NCBI GenBank assembly: GCA_009840545.1 | Contig: VXNM01000008.1 | Location: forward strand, 316,339 to 380,338 | Direction: 5' to 3' | Source: Gammaproteobacteria bacterium | GTDB lineage: Bacteria > Pseudomonadota > Gammaproteobacteria > Pseudomonadales > Azotimanducaceae | Length of the DNA: 64,000 nt | In this document: positions 9,032 through 17,605 of the stretch, in pieces | Layout: each line of letters begins with the position of its first letter | How positions within the stretch are numbered: position 1 is the stretch's first letter | The notes under the pieces: model-generated | Told to the model about the DNA's origin: nothing | The model's input: the letters and a program-made list of their open reading frames with translations, nothing else | Databases searched by the model: none | Made by a program: the position numbers and the translations under genes

Positions 9032-10117
9032 CTATGGTCGGATTTCGTAGTAGGAGTTGGTCGCGTTTTCGTATTCGAGCTTGCGAAATCGGCTGAATCC
9101 AGCCTCGGCAGTCATCTCTCGCGCAACCTTTTCATTGAATCCCAATGTACCCAAGCCCGCCCCATTTTTCTCAGACATTGCTGACGACATGCAAACTAAC
9201 ATCGAAAACCCGTACATGAGGTACGCACTGGGATTGTCGTTCAGGTTCTCCTCAAAGGTTGGAAACGAACGGATGTCGGAACAAAGCCAAGTTCCGTCTG
9301 GTTTCAGCGCTTTTCGAATGTCCGACAGTAATTGATCCGGAAATGGAACATCGTGAACGACATCGAATGTACAAACCAGATCAAAGGACTCATCGTCTGG
9401 TAAAGATTTCTCGTTGACATCGACGATCTCAACATTGCTGACATTCGCCTCGTGCAGGTTCTCACGAGCTCGACTCAACGCATGCTGCGAAATTTCGTAG
9501 CCGAAGAAATCAGACTCGGGGTATTCCTCTGCCATTTGGATTAGAGCAACGCCGGCTCCGCAACCAACGTCCGCAACTCTAATGCCTTCTTCCAGTCGCC
9601 CACACATGCCTTCTAATTCGGGCAATATAGTGGAAATCAAGAGAAAACGCGGTACGTAGTTGTTCAGACTCTCGATACCCGTTGCACAAGCAGGACCGTG
9701 ATCGTCGTAATTCAATCCCAGTCCGGTGCGAAAAGCGACCGGGAGATGTTTGACGGCGTCTTGAAGCACGTTGTACACAGCAAACCCAGAAGCAAAGTAG
9801 TAGGGACTGTCCTTGTCGCACAGCACCAATTGAGCTTCTTCGGAGATCGAAAATTGGTCGGTAGCCGGATCGTATTCAAGCTGTCGAGCACATGCCTGAT
9901 GTCTAAGCCACTCTCGCAACCATCGCTCGTGCAAGCCTGTTTGCTCGGCGAATTCATCGCTCGTTGATGGTCCTGCATCGCTCAACGCCTGATAGAGACC
10001 AAGCTGATCTCCAACGTGGGCCAAACTGCAGTTCATCGCCGCTGCTATGGACTGTGACACCTGGTAGGCAAAGGCTTCAACTTTCCTGCGATTCACCGCC
10101 ATTCTCGTTGTACTCAT
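9032..10117 (-). CDS. Class I SAM-dependent methyltransferase with N-terminal winged-helix domain
   Basis: The 361-residue chain starts with a helical dimerisation / winged-helix region (about 1-100, with the TGLHERWLREWL recognition-like helix) like that of small-molecule methyltransferases related to mycobacterial Rv2258c and plant O-methyltransferases. SAM motif I is VADVGCGAG near 181-189, the acidic end of strand 2 is FFGYEIS, and motif IV is LVCTFDVVHDV around 248-258. The methyl acceptor is unknown. It is the first gene of a probable two-gene unit with the ankyrin protein. The 96-base space to the next leftward gene end (10214) should carry its promoter, and nothing clear is visible there. 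Confidence 0.88.
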   Translation of the reverse strand: MSTTRMAVNRRKVEAFAYQVSQSIAAAMNCSLAHVGDQLGLYQALSDAGPSTSDEFAEQTGLHERWLREWLRHQACARQLEYDPATDQFSISEEAQLVLCDKDSPYYFASGFAVYNVLQDAVKHLPVAFRTGLGLNYDDHGPACATGIESLNNYVPRFLLISTILPELEGMCGRLEEGIRVADVGCGAGVALIQMAEEYPESDFFGYEISQHALSRARENLHEANVSNVEIVDVNEKSLPDDESFDLVCTFDVVHDVPFPDQLLSDIRKALKPDGTWLCSDIRSFPTFEENLNDNPSAYLMYGFSMLVCMSSAMSEKNGAGLGTLGFNEKVAREMTAEAGFSRFRKLEYENATNSYYEIRP

Positions 10118-10213
10118 GAACTAAGGTCTAAACGAACTCACTTCAGAACTGTCAAAGCTTCCCATTGAAGACAATCCCTGATCCCGTCTGATTGGTCTAA
10201 ACGTAGTGAATGT

Positions 10214-10834
10214 TTAATCGTAACCAATGAGAATCAATCGATCATCGAGTTCGTTCTTGTTGTCAGGAGTCTTCGGAACGGCGACCTCTAAGTCATCTCC
10301 TACTCTCGACAGACATTGAAGAAAACCTTGCAGCGTATTTCGGGATTTCACGTGATCCACGAACTCTTGCACTATTTCCTGCCACTCCGTGTCGGGAATC
10401 TTGGAACTTATTCCATCATCGACAAGTATCTCAACGTAGTGTTCGTCTTCACTGACGAAAATGAGCACGCCTGTTTGGAGATCTGTATGGTGAAGTCCCT
10501 GCTCCAGGAACTGGCGTCGAGCCATGTTTGAAGCGCGCCAGTATCGAACGCTTTTCGGTATCAGGCGAACACGAACAATTGAAAGCTGAAGTGCTAATGC
10601 AAGAACTATGAACACAGACAGCTGACCCCATACCGTCCATTCGATAGGCAATGTAAAGAAGTAGAGTGCTGAAGGAATTAGCAATGCGACCAGGCAAGCC
10701 CAGAGTACGGGGATATAGCGATATTCGTCGCTTCTTGCGCAAAGCACTGTCACCAATTCCGCATTGGTTCGACTCTCGACATCTTTGACTGCCTGAGCAA
10801 CCTTCGCTTGATCCTCTTGTGTCAGCAGACTCAC
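10214..10834 (-). CDS. TPM domain protein, cytoplasmic membrane
   Basis: A 206-residue protein with a TPM (DUF477-like) core interrupted by two membrane helices near 42-60 and 68-88. The N-terminal half strand-helix AQAVKDVESRTNAELVTVL and the later GVLIFVSEDEHYVEILVDDG are the characteristic TPM strands. Third gene of the leftward lemA-TPM-TPM cluster, 37 bases after the previous gene. TPM and LemA proteins often occur together as membrane-associated factors of poorly defined role, possibly in membrane-protein quality control. That role comes from family knowledge and is not shown here. Confidence 0.85.
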   Translation of the reverse strand: MSLLTQEDQAKVAQAVKDVESRTNAELVTVLCARSDEYRYIPVLWACLVALLIPSALYFFTLPIEWTVWGQLSVFIVLALALQLSIVRVRLIPKSVRYWRASNMARRQFLEQGLHHTDLQTGVLIFVSEDEHYVEILVDDGISSKIPDTEWQEIVQEFVDHVKSRNTLQGFLQCLSRVGDDLEVAVPKTPDNKNELDDRLILIGYD

Positions 10835-10871
10835 TAACTACCTCACAGTCCTAAACCAGTCCGGAAATTGA

Positions 10872-11642
10872 CTACCAACCACCTGACGCACCTCCGCCGC
10901 CGAAACTTCCTCCGCCACCGGTGAAGCCACCGATGCCACCACCGCTAAAGCCTCCCGCTGCTCCGCCACTGTGATGAACTTGGCTAGCCATCAGTCCACC
11001 CATGAGAAGTGCGGTACCCAATCCGCCAGTTCCCCGCCTGCCTCGTCGAAACATGCGAAACAACATTGTTGGAAAGAAAATAAGAAACAACGGAAACAGA
11101 ACAAAGTAGCCAAAGTGTCCCCGACTTCGCTTTCTGACTGTTGTCCGAGGTTCGTACTCTCCCTTGATAGCATCCAGAATTGCTGAGACCCCTTCTCGAA
11201 TCCCCGACTTGTAATTGCCTTCTCTAAAGCGAGGCAGTATGACTCGATGGACAATGTTGGCGGCTATCGCGTCCGGAAGTGCACCCTCCAATCCATAGCC
11301 AACTTCTATCCGCACTTTGCGCTCGTTTGGTGCTACTAGGAGAATTACGCCGTTATCTCTACCTTCCTGACCAATCTGCCAACGTCGCCCAAGTTCTACG
11401 CCATACTCTGCAATGTCTCTGCCATCAAGAGATTGAACGGTTGCCACAACTACTTGATTTGAGGTTTCCACCTCGTGAGAAGCCAATACGGTAGAGATTT
11501 CTTTCTCCACGCTAGCCGACAAAATGTTTGCCTCGTCGACAACTTGACCGGTTAGTGCGGGAAATTCAGCTGACGTTACGTCAAACTGTAGCGTCGCTAG
11601 CAAAAGTGCTGCTAGAGCACCAAGCGTGTTGCGGACCTTCAA
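10872..11642 (-). CDS. TPM domain protein with signal peptide (YgcG-like)
   Basis: A 256-residue protein. Residues 1-25 form a signal peptide ending near TSAEFPALTG. The TPM domain follows (about 28-150), including LTGQVVDEANILS, the hallmark start of the family, and VILLVAPNERKVRIEVGYGLEG. One membrane helix lies near 175-195. The tail is an extremely glycine-rich low-complexity stretch (roughly 225-256) common in YgcG-like proteins. It overlaps lemA by 4 bases (11639-11642), so the two are translationally coupled. The TPM domain should face the periplasm. Function of the pair is unknown beyond frequent co-occurrence. Confidence 0.9.
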   Translation of the reverse strand: MKVRNTLGALAALLLATLQFDVTSAEFPALTGQVVDEANILSASVEKEISTVLASHEVETSNQVVVATVQSLDGRDIAEYGVELGRRWQIGQEGRDNGVILLVAPNERKVRIEVGYGLEGALPDAIAANIVHRVILPRFREGNYKSGIREGVSAILDAIKGEYEPRTTVRKRSRGHFGYFVLFPLFLIFFPTMLFRMFRRGRRGTGGLGTALLMGGLMASQVHHSGGAAGGFSGGGIGGFTGGGGSFGGGGASGGW

Positions 11643-12241
11643 AACTCCACTGTGGGAGCCTCCTCAGCTCCCTCTGTCGCTTCGAATGTCTCCTTCAGAG
11701 CTAAGTCACTGAAGAACATCGAATGCCATATCTTCCCGGGAAATGTTCGGATGTGCGTATTGAACGCTTTGACAGACTCGATATAGTCCCGACGTGCAAC
11801 GGAAATTCGATTTTCCGTACCCTCTAATTGGGCTTGGAGTTCAAGGAAGTTCTGATTTGCCTTTAGGTCCGGATATCGTTCGACAACAACCATCAATCGT
11901 GAAAGCGCACTACTAAGTGCACTTTGCGCTTTCTCGAATTGTTGCAGCATGGCGGGATTTGAAATGGAATCGGAAGTGATCTCTAGTTTTCCTACATTGG
12001 CTCGAGCTTCTGTTACTGCTTGCAACGTTTCCGTTTCGTGGGCTGCATATCCTTTGACGGTATTGACGAGATTGGGAACTAGGTCGGCACGGCGTTGGTA
12101 CTGATTCTCTACTTGCCCCCAAGAAGCCTTTACCTCTTCATCTAACGTGGGGATCTTGTTAATTCCACAGCCCGAAACTAGGACGACACAACCCACGAGA
12201 ATCAAGAAACTCTTTGAGAAAGTCGACGCGTTCAATGACAA
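11639..12241 (-). CDS. lemA: LemA family lipoprotein
   Basis: The 200-residue protein matches the LemA family: EVKASWGQVENQYQRRADLVPNLVNTVKGYAAHE around 36-70, then a long four-helix bundle with YPDLKANQNFLELQAQLEGTENRI. The N-terminus has a lipoprotein signal with lipobox VSGC (Cys near 25). The start is TTG at 12241, supported by a strong GGAGGG six bases upstream. It heads the lemA-TPM-TPM cluster and overlaps the next gene by 4 bases. LemA is a membrane-associated helical protein of unclear biochemical function. Confidence 0.93.
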   Translation of the reverse strand: MSLNASTFSKSFLILVGCVVLVSGCGINKIPTLDEEVKASWGQVENQYQRRADLVPNLVNTVKGYAAHETETLQAVTEARANVGKLEITSDSISNPAMLQQFEKAQSALSSALSRLMVVVERYPDLKANQNFLELQAQLEGTENRISVARRDYIESVKAFNTHIRTFPGKIWHSMFFSDLALKETFEATEGAEEAPTVEF

Positions 12242-12831
12242 GATTAGCCCTCCAGCTCATTATCAGTCTCAAGCGATAGGTCAATTCTAATCGTTGAAAC
12301 ATCGTCAGGGAACCTGCCACATGTGGCCAACTGAGTTTTCGGGCGAACATTCTAATTTGCAAAAATAAGAGCTCGGTTTCCCAGGGCGAACTGGCGTAAG
12401 CTGATTTGCGTCGTCAATCACTCTGCAATTAAGTTGCACGCTGACGACTTGGCTGTCTGTGGAGTTGCATCTGGTCAAATGTCATTGGAGCAATCGTCAA
12501 CTCTAGTGCACGAGTGCACAATTTGACCCGTCAGGTAATTGAAGTTTGCTCTCCCAAGACCCGCTCATGAACATTGCTCATTTTCGTTCGGAGTCGTCTC
12601 TTTGTGAAAGGAAGGGCATCTCGAATCTATCGCACCAAAACTCGGTGCTAGTAAGATTTTGGGATCGCACTTCAGTCCACTCTAATCGAGTACTCTCCAC
12701 TTGCTACTAGACCACACGTAGAGAGAAGAGGGATAAAGCGAAAGGGTTACGATTCAGTCCTTGGGTGTTGCATCAATTTCTAACAACAGGACGAAAAGCC
12801 GTACCTCATTGATCACTTCGATGGGCTCCAA
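12242..12831. other. 590-base intergenic region between divergent genes
   Basis: Divergent space between lemA and the giant fusion gene at 12832, so it should hold promoters in both directions. I see no convincing open frame, tRNA or sigma-70 pair. A short doubled palindrome, GTGCAC-GA-GTGCAC, lies near 12507-12520 and could bind a regulator, but this is weak. Confidence 0.4.
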
Positions 12832-15800
12832 GTGAGTACGACAAACTCAACCATTGACTCTGTAGCGGGACTGTCTCGGCCGATCCGCAACACCATATGC
12901 GTTTGGCGTTTCGAGAGCAAGACCATCATTCATTCGATGCGCTTCAAGCTAGTGGCGATCGGTCTCACATTTTGTTGCTTGGCTAGCTACATACTGTCAT
13001 GCCTCATGGAGATACGTGTCGCCAGAGAGGTCTCTAGTGCCGTTGCGTTCTCGCCTTTCTATCTGCTGGGAAACATAGACCCTACGTTTTTCCTTCTGTT
13101 CTTCATGGGTGCACTGTTTCTGGTGTTTGATATTGATCATCTCAACGCTCGAAATCAAATCACGGATGCGTTGCATTCAAGACCTGTCAGGAATGTTGAG
13201 TTTCTGCTTGGAAGGGTACTTGGGGCCGCGGGTTTAGTCTGGTTGATAGCGGCTGCAAACCTGCTGGTAATGCAAGGATTCGGACTACTTGCACAAATTA
13301 GTGGCTTAGGGATTGGAAGTGCTTTCCAGCTTCACTCGCTATTCAATCTCCTCATTGTGGATATCCCAGCATCACTGCTTCTGTGGTGTTCGCTGGTTGT
13401 CTTGCTCAGCATCGTTCTGCGATTCCGAGTGCTTGTTGTTTCGATTTCCCTCGTGCTGCTGCTCGCGTGGAACCATGGGGTCGCGGGTACACCCTACTCG
13501 CTGTTGGAGTTAGTCTCTGCCTCTTCGAACGACACACTCTTGGTATCAGACATAGTTCCCGAAATGCCGTCGGTTGCCAGTTTAGCAATGCGAATGGGAG
13601 CCGTAGCGTTAGCAGCCGCCATTATTGGAACAGCTGCATGGTTATATCAACGTCGGGACTATTTTTCGATGTGGCATCCAAGCGTCGTCATTGGATCATG
13701 CGTGATTGGGTTGTTGGCAATTGTGACTGCAACTACACAAGTACTGCTTCGAAACTCACAAGTTGAAACGTGGAAACATGCTCATGAGAACTATTCTTGG
13801 AGCGACAACGTCGACATTCGCGAGATACAGGGAACACTATTAATTAATCCCAAAGATCGTCTGCATCTAGACTTGGACGTTGCTTTCTCGCTGAACAACG
13901 AGGATCCGACATCTACGCTTTCCTTGGTGTTCAACCCGGCAATGAGCGTTTCGATGCTCGAGCTAAACGGGTCGCCTTCAGAGTTTGAGTTTAGAAACGG
14001 AATCCTAGAAGTTCAGAGCACAACTCCGCTTGACTCAAGTGGTGTTCATACGATGCGGATCGTTGCAGCAGGCAAGCCCAATCCACGTTTCGCATACATC
14101 GACGCGCCATTTGACTACCTTGCTGATCCAGCATTGCCAATTCAAGTGACACACGCATTCGGGAGAGATGGTTCGATTTACGACAAAAACTATGTCGCTC
14201 TGATGCCCGGTGTTCACTGGTATCCAAATACCCGACGATACGCATCAGAGTTCGGCGATCGACCTGTTCCTGACTTCTTTAGCGTCAACATGGTGGTCGA
14301 GCTCTCCAACGCTCATTGGCAATTGGTTGGACCCGGAACCTCCAAGATTGGCAACGAAGGAGTTAACAAATACCTAGTGAAGGTCGAGCAACCAATTCCT
14401 GAGTTGGGCTTGTTCGCATCAGAATTTGAAACTGTAACGGCCACACTGGCAGGTATCTCGCTCGCTGCACACATACACACACGACATGCCGAAAATCTGA
14501 ACTTATCTCCTGAAGTCATGAACGAATTAGAGAATAGCGTCGAGAATTCGTTCAATCTAGCCGCCAAACTCGGGATGAAGTTAGCGCAACCTTCACTGTC
14601 CTTTGTGGAGGTGCCCAACCGTCTTCGCACCGTAGGCGGCGGATGGCGAATGGATGCGCTCAACGTACTACCAGGTGTAGTTCTGGTTAAGGAACGTACC
14701 TTTCCAGTCGCAAACATCGCTCTCGAACCACAAAAGAATGAACAGCCAAGCGACAGATTCGAAAATCTTCAAGCTTTCTTTGGGCTTGGTCTGGGGACGG
14801 ACAAAGCTTTGAGAAACTTATCTGCGCACTATTGGACACACTTTACAGCAGCCCGTGGAGAGTACGCTGAAGTCTTGGACTTGATCGTTCTCAACTTGCT
14901 TTGGAATACACCCCCTCACGGCTGGAATTTTTCGTTCTCACCTTATTCAACGATCCAGCTAGTCCCGTTAATGATGTTGAGTGCTTCCGTAACTGGCGAC
15001 TTGGGTGACGAGCACAGTCCTAACTGGTTTGGTCGATACGTGATATTGTCTCTTGAGCATCGTTTCGCTACTAGAAATGACGTTTGGGAGCACTTAGCAG
15101 AAACACCTCTTGACACTATTCCCTCCGGCCTTGGACACCAAACCGATCTGGAAGTCGCACTATTGAAGAGCAGGAAGATTGCCGAAGCTCTAATGGAGTA
15201 CCACGGTCGCGAGTATGAAAAGATTCTGGCATGGCTAATGGCAGTACGCAAAAGGTTCGCTGGACGCACTTACCGTTATGAGGACCTCATTGCTGCCGCA
15301 GAAGAACACGGCATCGAAACACATCCATTCTTGACCGATTGGCTAACCAAGTCAACGCTGCCCGGTTTTGTCACGTCAGCAGCCAAGGTTGTCCGAGTTT
15401 CTGACGACGACGAAGGTTATCCTCGGCTACAAATAACAATGGACATCCGAAATACAGAATCCGTTTCAGGTATTGTCATACCGTGGCATCGAACTTCCGG
15501 CCACGATCAACCCGTTCGCATCGGGCCAGACAGTGTGAGACGCATCAATATTCTTCTGACCAATCCACCTCTAGACCAAAATGAGTACAGCTTTCGTCTG
15601 TATAGCGGCCTATCTCTAAATCGCGACAGTGTAGAAGTTCGCGTGGACTTATCGAATATTGGAGGGCAATCGTCGCAATCACCTTCAATGTATGTCGAAG
15701 ACAGCGGCTGGGAAATCCAAAGTCGGGGTATTGTGGTTGACGATCTCGATCCGGGATTCACGATACAGCAACCAAAGATTGAAGCAACGCGTACGTTGAC

Positions 15801-16275
15801 CAGCGGACCAATGGGTTGGTTCAGATCACTGAACCCCGAGATTGAGCATTTCTTTGGTCATCAGGATATGGATTCGTTGTACCAGCCAAAACTAGGATGG
15901 TGGATGCGTTTGGCGGAAGAGAATGCCTATGGAGTACATAGACGAACTACCGCCGTTGCGACAGTACGCAATCGAACCAATCTGCACAGTGCTCGCTTCT
16001 CTGCAAACATTCCAGAATCCGATAGATGGAAACTCGACTACCACGTTCCAAATTGTCACCTAGGGCCAATCTTCGACATTGAACTGCGAATTTCCAATGG
16101 GACAGAGTCTTGGGATGTACTTTTTGACCCCACATACAACAGCTTTGGATGGATCTCCGTTGGTGAATTTGAGCTTACCGAAGGAAGTACAACTGTTGAA
16201 GTAATGGGAGCTTCATATCGTTCGACTCTCTATGCGGATGCGATCCGCTGGACCCAAGCGAACGAAGGTAAGTGA
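12832..16275 (+). CDS. Giant fusion: ABC-2-type membrane domain, M1-like pseudo-peptidase, golvesin-like domain
   Basis: A 1147-residue protein. Residues about 1-310 have 7-8 membrane helices in the layout of ABC-2 permeases, with a cytoplasmic loop NARNQITDALHSRPVRNVEFLLGR typical of those fused to M1 peptidases. Residues about 330-870 resemble the periplasmic M1 aminopeptidase module (RFAYIDAPFDYL, YVALMPGVHWYP, and WLTKSTLPGF near its end), but no HExxH zinc motif is present; where it is expected the sequence reads SAHYWTHFTAA. The last 130 residues have a golvesin-like pattern (KLDYHVP, FGWISVGEFELTEGS, YADAIRW). The start is GTG. Homologous along its whole length to the product of 17606-21127. 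No ATPase gene is adjacent. A transport or envelope role is inferred. Confidence 0.8.
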   Translation: MSTTNSTIDSVAGLSRPIRNTICVWRFESKTIIHSMRFKLVAIGLTFCCLASYILSCLMEIRVAREVSSAVAFSPFYLLGNIDPTFFLLFFMGALFLVFDIDHLNARNQITDALHSRPVRNVEFLLGRVLGAAGLVWLIAAANLLVMQGFGLLAQISGLGIGSAFQLHSLFNLLIVDIPASLLLWCSLVVLLSIVLRFRVLVVSISLVLLLAWNHGVAGTPYSLLELVSASSNDTLLVSDIVPEMPSVASLAMRMGAVALAAAIIGTAAWLYQRRDYFSMWHPSVVIGSCVIGLLAIVTATTQVLLRNSQVETWKHAHENYSWSDNVDIREIQGTLLINPKDRLHLDLDVAFSLNNEDPTSTLSLVFNPAMSVSMLELNGSPSEFEFRNGILEVQSTTPLDSSGVHTMRIVAAGKPNPRFAYIDAPFDYLADPALPIQVTHAFGRDGSIYDKNYVALMPGVHWYPNTRRYASEFGDRPVPDFFSVNMVVELSNAHWQLVGPGTSKIGNEGVNKYLVKVEQPIPELGLFASEFETVTATLAGISLAAHIHTRHAENLNLSPEVMNELENSVENSFNLAAKLGMKLAQPSLSFVEVPNRLRTVGGGWRMDALNVLPGVVLVKERTFPVANIALEPQKNEQPSDRFENLQAFFGLGLGTDKALRNLSAHYWTHFTAARGEYAEVLDLIVLNLLWNTPPHGWNFSFSPYSTIQLVPLMMLSASVTGDLGDEHSPNWFGRYVILSLEHRFATRNDVWEHLAETPLDTIPSGLGHQTDLEVALLKSRKIAEALMEYHGREYEKILAWLMAVRKRFAGRTYRYEDLIAAAEEHGIETHPFLTDWLTKSTLPGFVTSAAKVVRVSDDDEGYPRLQITMDIRNTESVSGIVIPWHRTSGHDQPVRIGPDSVRRINILLTNPPLDQNEYSFRLYSGLSLNRDSVEVRVDLSNIGGQSSQSPSMYVEDSGWEIQSRGIVVDDLDPGFTIQQPKIEATRTLTSGPMGWFRSLNPEIEHFFGHQDMDSLYQPKLGWWMRLAEENAYGVHRRTTAVATVRNRTNLHSARFSANIPESDRWKLDYHVPNCHLGPIFDIELRISNGTESWDVLFDPTYNSFGWISVGEFELTEGSTTVEVMGASYRSTLYADAIRWTQANEGK

Positions 16276-16300
16276 TAGAGGGGATTTCAAGATACTGAAG

Positions 16301-16319
16301 AGTGTTAGAGCGAAACACT
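16301..16319. terminator. Short hairpin downstream of the 12832-16275 gene
   Basis: AGTGTT and AACACT form a perfect 6-base inverted repeat around a 7-base loop, 26 bases after the stop. No T-run follows, so termination is uncertain. Confidence 0.25.
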
Positions 16320-16480
16320 AAATTGAGAAGACATGCGACGAAATCCCTACAAGTCAGGTTTGAATTTAATGGGACGATTGCATCAAGTCGACTAAGCTAT
16401 CGACGCAATCAGATCGGATCTCTAGGAAACTGGTTTGAACTATGAAGTGTGATCTCTCTCTGCTGAATACAGATTAATGG

Positions 16481-16511
16481 TTCAAGTGAAGGGACTCATG
16501 TGTCACTTGAA
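16481..16511. terminator. 9-bp inverted repeat in convergent gap (possible bidirectional terminator)
   Basis: TTCAAGTGA at 16481-16489 pairs perfectly with TCACTTGAA at 16503-16511 around a 13-base loop. It lies between the ends of the rightward fusion gene and the leftward nuclease gene, the usual place for a shared terminator. T-runs are lacking on both sides, so it may instead be a protein-binding site. Confidence 0.3.
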
Positions 16512-16535
16512 AGGGGCTCATTCATTCTCGAGGCA

Positions 16536-16564
16536 TTGACATACAAGGAAATACTGTTTATATG
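16536..16564 (+). promoter_or_regulatory. Orphan promoter-like sequence
   Basis: TTGACA at 16536-16541, then 17 bases, then TATATG at 16559-16564. It points rightward into the 3' end of the leftward nuclease gene, and no rightward gene follows. It could drive an antisense transcript or be chance. Confidence 0.2.
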
Positions 16565-16658
16565 CCCGTGATTTACAGGTTAATCAGTTGAATGTGCGAC
16601 TTCTGACTTGCAATCGACACTGAATCGTATCGGTTTGGGCTGCGAAGATCGAAACTTG

Positions 16659-17528
16659 CTAAAGCTGAACAGTCGTATAGACAGCACAGTGATCCGGGTG
16701 TTCGGCCACTCTCGGTCCTTCCTTGGTGCTTCCCTCCACTACAAGCTGGAGTGCAGTCTTGTCCACAGCAATGTGATCGATTAATCGTGGGTACCTCTGG
16801 TCACACTTCGCTTTAATTCCACCAGTCAATAAGTGCAGTGGATTGGACCCACTACCCAAGATGGACCAAGCCCAATCATCGGGAACGTCCAAGTTTCTAT
16901 TGAAGTCACCCAAAATGGCAAAGCCCATCTCTTCCTCTTGCCTCTCATCTCGCCAACCAACGAGCGCTTGTATCTGAGAGCGTAGTGTGTCACAAGTTGT
17001 ATCTCTCGATTCGTCCTCATCTTGTGCTGGCCCCCAGCAACCTGTCCTCAGATGTACCGAAAGAAGTCTCACCTTCTTCCCTTCCAAGACAGTAATGTCC
17101 GTTCCCCATCGCTGAAAGTCATCGTCAAGACCCACCGTTTCATAGTCTGGGTTTCTTTCGTATGAAATTCCCTTGCGAATTGCAAAACCAGTGGCAAGAT
17201 GCTGGAGATACTGACCCGGCAATCCCCAACACTCGCGTGTCGCTTTCATTGGTGGTCTCTTTGAGAGCTCAATATTCCAGTCTTTCTCGGAAAAAACTCG
17301 ACGTGCAGCCGCAACGTCCTTGACCTCCTGAATTGCCACTATGTCGTACTTTAAGTCTTCAATCGACTCAGAGATGATGTCGTAATCCTCTTGAGTTCGA
17401 ATGAGACATCCTTCCTTTTCGTTGGCATTCAGGTGCTCTAGATTCCATGCCGCAATTCGAAACTCCTTGCCGTTAGCCCAAAGGGAAAATAGCAGTACAA
17501 GAATCAGTCCAACTAAACGAAACTGCAC
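16659..17528 (-). CDS. Secreted endonuclease/exonuclease/phosphatase family protein
   Basis: A 289-residue protein with a signal peptide (about 1-20) and the EEP-fold motifs in order: RIAAWNLEHLN near 23-33 (metal-binding Asn), VAIQEVKD near 63-70 (catalytic Glu), LLSVHLRTGCWG near 155-166, ILGDFNRN near 206-213 (Asp/Asn pair) and RLIDHIAVD near 246-254 (Asp-His). All catalytic positions look intact. The fold covers DNases, RNases and phosphoesterases, so substrate is open; the signal peptide suggests periplasmic or external action. It lies 77 bases downstream of the giant fusion gene on the same strand and may share its transcript. Confidence 0.85.
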   Translation of the reverse strand: MQFRLVGLILVLLFSLWANGKEFRIAAWNLEHLNANEKEGCLIRTQEDYDIISESIEDLKYDIVAIQEVKDVAAARRVFSEKDWNIELSKRPPMKATRECWGLPGQYLQHLATGFAIRKGISYERNPDYETVGLDDDFQRWGTDITVLEGKKVRLLSVHLRTGCWGPAQDEDESRDTTCDTLRSQIQALVGWRDERQEEEMGFAILGDFNRNLDVPDDWAWSILGSGSNPLHLLTGGIKAKCDQRYPRLIDHIAVDKTALQLVVEGSTKEGPRVAEHPDHCAVYTTVQL

Positions 17529-17605
17529 GGTGGTAGTCCTCCTCTCAAAATAGGAAACGTTAACAATACATTACTGCAAGAGTGTGAATCTGCTCCGTTG
17601 AAACG

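Noticed and set aside
12832-16275. Calling the giant fusion an active M1 aminopeptidase
   Set aside because: The HExxH zinc motif is absent in both paralogues, so only the fold relationship is claimed.
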